DNA of 5,033 nucleotides, taken from Bifidobacterium breve (GTDB lineage Bacteria > Actinomycetota > Acidimicrobiia > IMCC26256). Every line of letters starts with the position of its first letter. Positions within the stretch are counted from its first letter, which is position 1. Below the pieces are notes generated by a model, which was not told the origin of the DNA, did no database searches, and saw nothing but the letters and a program-made list of their open reading frames with translations. Shown one piece after another: positions 1 to 4,265 of the stretch. The DNA is taken from positions 1 through 5,033 of the forward strand of contig CAMDSG010000135.1 of assembly GCA_945907055.1 (NCBI GenBank). The letters are read 5' to 3'. Both the position numbers and the translations under genes were made by a program.

Positions 1-39
1 TTCTATCAAGAGCCCGTAATGCGGCGCATTAAGCCCTAG
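1..39 (+). CDS. Possible C-terminal tail of an upstream gene (unidentified)
   Basis: Reading from base 1, the frame runs to a TAG at 37-39 and would encode a 12-residue tail ending RRIKP. The stop lies 10 nt before the pilD start, which fits tight operon spacing. The other two forward frames are also open at the edge and stop at 17-19 and 30-32, so the frame choice rests only on spacing. The product cannot be identified. From the neighbourhood a pilin or another pilus gene is likely, but that is inference. Confidence 0.2.
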   Translation, partial: FYQEPVMRRIKP

Positions 40-49
40 GTTAAGAATC

Positions 50-820
50 GTGACTGGTTTTGTGATCGCCATCTCTGCCTTGTTAGGGCTCTTGATCGGT
101 TCGTTCCTCAACGTCGTGATCTGGCGTGTTCCGCGTCATGAGTCAATAGTTACTCCGCCTTCACGATGCCCGGGATGCGAGCAACTTATTCGCCCCTACG
201 ACAACATCCCGGTGCTTTCATGGCTAATCCTTAGGGGTAAGTGCCGTAACTGCAAGACCAAGATATCGGCGCGCTATCCGCTGGTAGAGGCGGGAACGGC
301 AATCCTTTGGGGTTTGCTCGCTTGGCGGTTTGCAGGGTCGTGGGCCTTAACTGCCTATCTCGTATTGGCTGGCGGTCTCGTTGTTCTCTCACTAATTGAT
401 CTCGATACGTTTTTGCTGCCGAACCGAATCGTCTACCCGCTAACAATCGCAGTGACGTTGCTTTTTGGAGTAGCTGGCGTCCTCGATGGGGGACTAGGCG
501 ACTTCCGGCGGGCGCTCCTCTGCGGTCTCGTCGTCTTTGCCGTATTTCTCCTGCTCCACCTGATTTCGCCCAGGGGTATGGGGTTCGGCGATGTAAAATT
601 CTCCTTCGTACTTGGGGTAGCTCTCGGCTGGGTCTCGCCTGCTACCGCGTTTTTGGGAATATTCATGGGCTTCTTGCTCGGTTCGGTGGTCGGTATTGGC
701 CTAATCGCCACCAAGATCAAGACTCGTAAGGACCATGTTCCTTTTGGGCCTTTTATGGCTCTAGGTGCGGTGAGCGCCCTTCTAATCGGGCCACCGATAC
801 TGCGCCTGCTCGGCCAGTAG
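50..820 (+). CDS. pilD: Type IV prepilin peptidase / N-methyltransferase PilD
   Basis: This membrane aspartic protease (A24 family) cleaves the leader of prepilins at the cytoplasmic membrane face and, in bifunctional members, methylates the new N-terminus. The 256 residues match the usual full length. After a first membrane segment (about 4-24, with the family GSFLNVVIWRVP motif at 17-28) comes a cytoplasmic loop with two CxxC pairs, C40/C43 and C65/C68, typical of bifunctional zinc-binding enzymes. The catalytic aspartate motifs are LIDLDTFLLPN (D117/D119) and GMGFGD (D181). Several hydrophobic segments follow, giving the expected polytopic protein. The GTG start at 50 is the only usable start after an in-frame TAA at 17-19. 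An AGG at 38-40 is a weak ribosome site. No key residue is missing. It is separated from the pilMN-O-P unit by 158 nt and may be transcribed with upstream genes. Confidence 0.95.
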   Translation: MTGFVIAISALLGLLIGSFLNVVIWRVPRHESIVTPPSRCPGCEQLIRPYDNIPVLSWLILRGKCRNCKTKISARYPLVEAGTAILWGLLAWRFAGSWALTAYLVLAGGLVVLSLIDLDTFLLPNRIVYPLTIAVTLLFGVAGVLDGGLGDFRRALLCGLVVFAVFLLLHLISPRGMGFGDVKFSFVLGVALGWVSPATAFLGIFMGFLLGSVVGIGLIATKIKTRKDHVPFGPFMALGAVSALLIGPPILRLLGQ

Positions 821-840
821 CAGCCACATTTGGGGCTTTC

Positions 841-900
841 GGCCCGTCAAGATTCGAACCCGGTTCTGCCGATCCACGCTCTAACCAAGATGCATGGGCC
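841..900 (-). other. Degenerate tRNA-like element (possible tRNA remnant or structured RNA)
   Basis: Read on the minus strand, this stretch has a perfect T-loop core (GGGTTCGAATC, about 851-861), a D-arm-like CTTGGTTAGAGC (about 879-890), and complementary ends, GGCCCAT (900-894) with ACGGGCC (847-841). The interval between the ends is only 46 nt, about 12 nt shorter than in a normal tRNA. No anticodon stem can be drawn, the D stem pairs poorly, and the T stem has one mismatch and two G-U pairs. It is therefore not a functional canonical tRNA. On the plus strand the same ends pair over all 7 bp (one G-U), so a plus-strand leader RNA structure before the HTH gene is an alternative. Decayed tRNA or coincidence cannot be separated from sequence alone. 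Confidence 0.35.
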
Positions 901-921
901 TCAAGATCTCTGCGCACTCAG

Positions 922-951
922 TTGCCTATTGGGGTTTAACAGGTCTAATGT
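922..951 (+). promoter_or_regulatory. Weak candidate promoter for the HTH-pilMN-pilO-pilP unit
   Basis: TTGCCT at 922-927 (4 of 6 matches to the -35 consensus) lies 18 nt before TAATGT at 946-951 (3 of 6 matches to the -10 consensus). It sits 27 nt upstream of the HTH gene's GTG. The matches are poor and the call rests mainly on position in the only sizeable gap upstream of the unit. Apart from this and the tRNA-like element, nothing coding is supported in 821-978. Confidence 0.2.
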
Positions 952-978
952 TGCGCAGGTTAACGAGCGGAGTCTTTT

Positions 979-1197
979 GTGGCGAGTGTTACCAAAATCG
1001 AGTTACTTACTCCCTTGGAGGTTGCGGGCGCCATGCGCGTCTCAACTATGACCGTCTACCGCCTTGTGAAGTCGGGGGATATCCCAGCCATTAGGGTCGG
1101 AAAGCACCTAAGAATTCGTGTCGCGGACCTCAATGCTTATCTTGAGTCGCGCATGGTCACCCCTAGCCAAGAGGGGGGCGCATGGCCCGGAGAGTAA
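979..1197 (+). CDS. Excisionase-family / MerR-like helix-turn-helix DNA-binding protein
   Basis: A 72-residue protein made almost entirely of one winged HTH of the excisionase type (HTH_17 / TIGR01764-like). Residues 10-33 form the HTH (LTPLEVAGAMRVSTMTVYRL) and 35-56 the wing and last helix (IPAIRVGKHLRIRV, then DLNAYLE). It closely resembles, from memory, the small conserved actinobacterial HTH proteins with MTVYRLVHSGELPAIRVG-type cores. Despite the family name, most such proteins are not phage excisionases. No integrase is present in the window. The GTG start at 979 has a good GGAG at 969-972, 6 nt upstream. The stop overlaps pilMN by 16 nt, so it is probably cotranscribed and translationally coupled with the pilus genes. 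A role as local regulator of the T4P operon is inference; its targets are unknown. The C-terminal tail after residue 58 is probably unstructured. Confidence 0.85.
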   Translation: MASVTKIELLTPLEVAGAMRVSTMTVYRLVKSGDIPAIRVGKHLRIRVADLNAYLESRMVTPSQEGGAWPGE

Positions 1198-2921
1198 TCG
1201 GTCTCGATATTGGAACCCATGCGGTAAGAGTCGCAGAGGTTGAACTCGATGATCCGCCTCGCGTTGTTGCCTTCGGGCAGGTGGCGCTTCCTTACGAAGC
1301 GGTGCGCGAGGGAGAGATTGTTGACTCGGCTGCAGTTACTAAGGCAGTCGCTCGACTCTGGAGCGAACTCGGCCTCGGCAAAGGCGAAGTACGCGTAGGC
1401 ATAGCAAGTCCGCGCGTGATCGTTAGAACAATCGACATGCCTGTTATGTCGGATACAGACCTCGCTGGAGCCCTCCGCTTTCAGGCGGGTGACCTAATTC
1501 CGATTCCGATCGATGAAGCGGCATTCGATTTTCAGGTACTAGAGCAGATCGAGAAATCAGAGGATGCCGACCCCGATGCAGAGCCTATGCAGCGTGTGCT
1601 ATTCGCTGCGGCCCATCGGGACACGGTCACTACGCTCGTTGATGCAGTGCGCGCTGCAGGTGTACGAGTCTCGGCTGTAGATCTTGTTCCGCTCGCCCTG
1701 GTGCGGTCACTCGGGCGCAGAGTCGGTACCAACGGCCCGGCAGCAGAGGCGATAGTCAGCGTTGGAGCGGGCACGACTGTTGTCGCTATCCACGAATCTG
1801 GGATACCGCGTTTTGTCCGTATTGTCGGGGGTGGAGGGCGAAGTGCTACCGCTGCAATCGAGAGCGCCCTTGGGCTCTCGGTCGAGGACGCAGAGGCGAT
1901 TAAGCGTGATGGTTCTAGTGACCCTGAGGTTGCGGCCCAAGTGGATGCTGCAGTCTCGGGTCCAATGCGCGCAGTGGTTGAGGCGATTCGCGGCTCGGTT
2001 GATTTCTATCGCGGTCAGTCAGATGCGCGCGCTGTTCTGCAGGTAACGCTCACTGGTGGAGGGGCATCGCAGCGAGGACTCCTAGATGCAGTCTCGGATG
2101 CGCTTGAACTACCTACCTCAATGGCCTCACCCCGAAGGCTCATAACAGTCGGAGAGATCGGGTTCTCGGTAGACGACATCCCTGACCTTGACCCATACCT
2201 TCCCGTTCCCGTCGGGCTCGCTCTCAGCGCTTTGGGCTCCGGGAAACGTATCAATCTCCTCCCTGACAAGGGCGCCGAGATTGATCGCAAGCGGATCCTG
2301 ACTCTCGCTGGAGCAATCGGTGCCGCACTATTAGTCATTCTCGGATTCATGACCTTCTTGGCCAGTAGTCGCCTTAGCAATGCCGAGGCTGATCGGGACA
2401 AGGCTCAGGCTAAAAACACTTTGTTAGAGGCTGAGGCGGCGACATACGCAGACGCACAGTCAGAGAAGGCCTTGGTTGATGGACTCAGCCGTCAAGCTGT
2501 AGCGGTGCTCGCAACCGACGTCTCCTGGTCGCGAATGCTTCAGGAGATTGCGCGCACAATTCCAAATGATTCTTGGTTAACCGCCTTTCAAGGCTCAACG
2601 ACGGCCCCGACATCAGGTGCTGCAACCTTTGATTCGACCTCGGGGGTAACGGGTTCCACGGGCGCTGTTACTCCTAGCGCAGGAGTGATTAGCAATATCG
2701 GAACCGCTTCGTTCTCTGCAACGGGGCTCGACTTCACCTCTGTCGCATCTTGGATACAGCGCATCGGAGAGATACCTTCGTTCTCAGGGTTATGGGTACC
2801 AAGCGCTACCAAGGATGGCGCGGCTGGAACAACTCGTTCGCTGGTTACCTACTCGTCCACAGCGAACATAACTTCTGCCGCTACATCCGATAGGACTAGT
2901 CGTTTCGGGGGTCAGCGATGA
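1182..2921 (+). CDS. pilM: PilM-PilN fusion, type IV pilus alignment-complex protein
   Basis: One 579-residue reading frame contains two pilus proteins that are usually separate. Residues 1-355 are PilM, a cytoplasmic actin/FtsA-like ATPase-fold protein: phosphate motif IGLDIGT (6-12), second motif VGAGTT (194-199), GGGRSATAAIESALGLSVEDAEAIK (217-241, shown here only as landmarks GGG, AE, K) and adenosine motif TGGGA (291-295). Residues 357-361 are INLLP, the conserved N-terminal PilN peptide that docks into PilM. PilN continues with a membrane helix (about 372-394), a coiled coil (about 396-438), and a ferredoxin-like region (about 447-565) interrupted by a Thr/Ser/Gly insert with GVTGSTG at 488-494. 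Only about four residues separate the two halves. In the second phosphate motif the usual Asp is Ser193. The ATG at 1182 follows a GAGG-rich site at 1171-1178, and the gene ends in an ATGA overlap with pilO. An alternative symbol is pilMN. Confidence 0.93.
   Translation: MARRVIGLDIGTHAVRVAEVELDDPPRVVAFGQVALPYEAVREGEIVDSAAVTKAVARLWSELGLGKGEVRVGIASPRVIVRTIDMPVMSDTDLAGALRFQAGDLIPIPIDEAAFDFQVLEQIEKSEDADPDAEPMQRVLFAAAHRDTVTTLVDAVRAAGVRVSAVDLVPLALVRSLGRRVGTNGPAAEAIVSVGAGTTVVAIHESGIPRFVRIVGGGGRSATAAIESALGLSVEDAEAIKRDGSSDPEVAAQVDAAVSGPMRAVVEAIRGSVDFYRGQSDARAVLQVTLTGGGASQRGLLDAVSDALELPTSMASPRRLITVGEIGFSVDDIPDLDPYLPVPVGLALSALGSGKRINLLPDKGAEIDRKRILTLAGAIGAALLVILGFMTFLASSRLSNAEADRDKAQAKNTLLEAEAATYADAQSEKALVDGLSRQAVAVLATDVSWSRMLQEIARTIPNDSWLTAFQGSTTAPTSGAATFDSTSGVTGSTGAVTPSAGVISNIGTASFSATGLDFTSVASWIQRIGEIPSFSGLWVPSATKDGAAGTTRSLVTYSSTANITSAATSDRTSRFGGQR
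2643..2663 (+). repeat. GVTGSTG linker coding repeat in the PilN half
   Basis: Codons 488-494 of the PilM-PilN protein read GVTGSTG, inside a low-complexity Ser/Thr/Gly/Ala stretch (about 472-500) inserted in the extracytoplasmic PilN fold. The DNA word GGTAACGGGTTC (2645-2656) is nearly identical to CGTAACGGGTTC at 3902-3913 in the PilP-like gene. Confidence 0.7.
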
Positions 2922-3601
2922 ATCGCCGAGCGATACTGGGGATCGTAGGTGGAGCGGTGGCAGTACTGCTCCTGTGGTGGGTCTTTATCTACTCGCCTAA
3001 GCAGAGTGCAACATCGACTGCCCGAAGCGAGGCTGCTGCCGCCGAACGACGGAGTCTTGATCTTGAGGCGACTCTCGCTCGCCTTAAAGAACTCAATCGC
3101 AATCGACCTGAGCTTGAGGCATCGCTCCGAACATTGAATGCTGCTGTTCCGGCTACCCCAGATCTTGCAGTCTTTATTCTGAGCGCAAATGAAATTGCTG
3201 CACTCGCTGGCGTTGACTTCTTATCAATCTCTCCATCTCCGCCTTCTGCAGGTTTAACGCCAGGTGCCCCGACGACCATCGCCATCTCTATCCAGGTCAA
3301 GGGTGGTTTCTTTGCTGTTGTTGATTACCTCAATCGCTTGGAGGACCTCGAGAGGATCGTCGTCGTCGATGGAGTAAATCTCGCGGGTCAGGGCTCGGGG
3401 GCTTCGTCCGCATCGAATGATCCTGGTGCAGACCCTGCTGCGATCTCAGTAACTCTGACTGCTCGCATGTTTACGCGTGCATCTCCGGCCGGTGCGACTG
3501 GCACCACGATCAACACGGGAAATACCGGAGTCTCTGGCTCAACTGGAATTACTGGCTCAACAGCGCCAGCGAGCACGACCACAGAACTCCCGGCGAATTA
3601 G
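2918..3601 (+). CDS. pilO: Type IV pilus alignment-complex protein PilO
   Basis: A bitopic membrane protein that pairs with PilN in the T4P alignment complex. Of 227 residues, 1-5 are a short basic cytoplasmic end, about 6-25 a membrane helix (ILGIVGGAVAVLLLWWVFIY), and about 33-76 a coiled coil rich in Ala, Glu, Arg and Leu. From about 80 to 186 comes the ferredoxin-like PilO domain, with LAVFILSANEIAALAGV (83-99) and FFAVVDYLNRLEDLERIV (131-148) as typical landmarks. A Gly/Ser/Asp loop at 157-173 interrupts the last strands. The C-terminal tail (about 190-227) is low complexity, with GNTGVSGSTGITGST at 201-215 and then Ala/Thr. The ATG overlaps the pilMN stop as ATGA, with GGGGG at 2907-2911 as ribosome site. 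Length is close to family size plus this extra tail. The identity rests on architecture, position and family landmarks. Confidence 0.9.
   Translation: MNRRAILGIVGGAVAVLLLWWVFIYSPKQSATSTARSEAAAAERRSLDLEATLARLKELNRNRPELEASLRTLNAAVPATPDLAVFILSANEIAALAGVDFLSISPSPPSAGLTPGAPTTIAISIQVKGGFFAVVDYLNRLEDLERIVVVDGVNLAGQGSGASSASNDPGADPAAISVTLTARMFTRASPAGATGTTINTGNTGVSGSTGITGSTAPASTTTELPAN
3515..3562 (+). repeat. Gly-x-x / GSTG repeat tail of PilO
   Basis: Codons 200-215 of PilO read T, then GNT GVS GST GIT GST, five consecutive Gly-x-(Thr/Ser) triplets resembling a short collagen-like or flexible Thr-rich repeat. It is the longest of the three related linkers in the pilMN-O-P unit and sits at the extracytoplasmic C-terminus. 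Confidence 0.7.
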
Positions 3602-3609
3602 GCGAATTA
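3592..3609 (+). repeat. 9-bp tandem duplication with doubled in-frame stop
   Basis: GGCGAATTA occurs twice back to back (3592-3600 and 3601-3609), followed by GG. Because the unit is three codons long, it gives pilO two in-frame TAG stops, at 3599-3601 and 3608-3610. It sits just before the ribosome site of the next gene (GGAG, 3613-3616). Confidence 0.85.
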
Positions 3610-3620
3610 GGTGGAGCATC

Positions 3621-4154
3621 ATGGCTAGTCCAATCGACAACAAACGAGCAAAAGTCATCGGCGGTATAGGCGTAGGGTTCATCGCCGTGTTCCTGCTCCT
3701 CAAAGTATTCACCGGCGGGGGCGGCGGCAGCGATGTGCCGGCTCCAACGAATGACTTCGGATCCATTCAGTCCACAACGACCACCACGGTTCCGGCACCC
3801 GATATTCCCGGCGGATCATTCGATGTTTTTGCTACCAAGGACCCCTTTGCTCCCGTCATCTCAATCGATAATGGCACCCCATCTATACCGGGTGTTACAG
3901 GCGTAACGGGTTCGACTGGAGGCGGCGGATCTACAACCCCCACGGTTGGTACCGCTGTTGCGGTCGTTGATGTATACGACCAAGCAGGGACTCTCGTTGC
4001 TGCAATTCGTGTCGGGTCAACCGTCTATACGGTCTCAGCCGGTGACACATTTGCAACCTCTTACATGGTGGTGAGTCTCGAAGGTTCCTGCGCCCAGTTG
4101 CTATATGGAGATGCGCCTTTCCAGCTCTGCAAGGGCGAAGAAGTCATTAAGTAG
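3621..4154 (+). CDS. PilP/GspC-like membrane-anchored pilus assembly protein
   Basis: A 177-residue bitopic protein. Residues 1-11 are a basic cytoplasmic end, about 12-30 a membrane helix (VIGGIGVGFIAVFLLLKVF), then a Gly run (32-36) and a Ser/Thr/Pro linker with a Thr run (51-57). FDVFATKDPFAPV (67-79) carries the DPF motif typical of PilP and GspC. A second linker GVTGVTGSTGGGG (91-103) leads to a small beta domain (about 111-173), with VYTVSAGD (135-142) resembling the PilP/GspC homology region. C157 and C170 flank one hairpin of this domain and could form a disulfide. There is no lipobox, so unlike proteobacterial PilP it is not a lipoprotein. The ATG at 3621 is chosen because GGAG lies at 3613-3616 and the membrane helix follows at once; the frame is open further upstream inside pilO but that part is not protein-like. 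Position after pilO supports a PilP role. A precise symbol is not certain. Confidence 0.8.
   Translation: MASPIDNKRAKVIGGIGVGFIAVFLLLKVFTGGGGGSDVPAPTNDFGSIQSTTTTTVPAPDIPGGSFDVFATKDPFAPVISIDNGTPSIPGVTGVTGSTGGGGSTTPTVGTAVAVVDVYDQAGTLVAAIRVGSTVYTVSAGDTFATSYMVVSLEGSCAQLLYGDAPFQLCKGEEVIK
3891..3929 (+). repeat. GVTGVTGSTGGGG linker in the PilP-like protein
   Basis: Codons 91-103 encode GVT GVT GST followed by a Gly run, joining the DPF segment to the C-terminal beta domain. It is the third copy of the GVTGSTG theme in three consecutive genes and shares an 11-nt DNA word (GTAACGGGTTC, 3903-3913) with the pilN insert. Confidence 0.7.
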
Positions 4155-4183
4155 GGATTAGTGGCCTGCTCATAGCTAAACAA

Positions 4184-4209
4184 GCCTGAGTTAGGCCGGT
4201 CTCGCCGGT
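4184..4209 (+). other. Short hairpins after the PilP-like gene, possible weak terminator or leader structure
   Basis: Two adjacent small stem-loops can be drawn: GCCT/AGGC at 4184-4187 and 4193-4196 (5-nt loop), and GCCGG/CCGGT at 4195-4199 and 4205-4209 (5-nt loop, one G-U pair). The second also contains a direct GCCGGT repeat (4195-4200, 4204-4209). No T-run follows, so this is not a standard intrinsic terminator. A third mini-hairpin, GCCT-CTTT-AGGC (4242-4253), lies just before the aroC ribosome site. All stems are short and may be chance. Confidence 0.25.
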
Positions 4210-4226
4210 AAGATCACGGGAGCAAA

Positions 4227-4232
4227 TTTAAT
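4227..4232 (+). promoter_or_regulatory. Candidate -10 box upstream of aroC
   Basis: TTTAAT matches the TATAAT consensus at 5 of 6 positions and lies 33 nt before the aroC ATG. No convincing -35 box is seen at 16-18 nt upstream (that stretch is GC rich). It would allow aroC transcription independent of the pilus genes, but readthrough across the 111-nt gap is equally possible. Confidence 0.3.
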
Positions 4233-4259
4233 CGACTAACAGCCTCTTTAGGCACAGCG

Positions 4260-4264
4260 AAAGG
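4260..4264 (+). promoter_or_regulatory. aroC: Ribosome binding site that bears on the aroC start
   Basis: AAAGG at 4260-4264 is 1 nt from the ATG at 4266 but 7 nt from the in-frame GTG at 4272. The 7-nt spacing is normal and the 1-nt spacing is not. Starting at GTG gives an N-terminus MLRYLTAGESHG, which agrees with the usual beginning of actinobacterial chorismate synthases. Confidence 0.45.
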
Positions 4265-4265
4265 C

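Noticed and set aside
833..845. GGGC-TTTCG-GCCC hairpin as the pilD terminator
   Set aside because: Only a 4-bp stem, no following T-run, and it overlaps the longer helix of the tRNA-like element.
830..1051. Open frames of 66-73 codons between pilD and the HTH gene
   Set aside because: They run through the tRNA-like element and into the HTH gene in another frame; the RQDSNP-type peptide is the usual false translation of a T-loop on the opposite strand, and there is no family resemblance.
979..1197. Excisionase gene as a sign of a prophage or integrative element
   Set aside because: No integrase, recombinase, att repeats or composition break is visible, and the gene overlaps pilMN; the family name reflects the HTH fold only.
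3477..3620. Longer N-terminus for the PilP-like protein starting inside pilO
   Set aside because: The extra 48 residues are Arg/Gln-rich translation of the pilO tail in another frame; ATG 3621 has a ribosome site and is followed at once by a normal membrane anchor.
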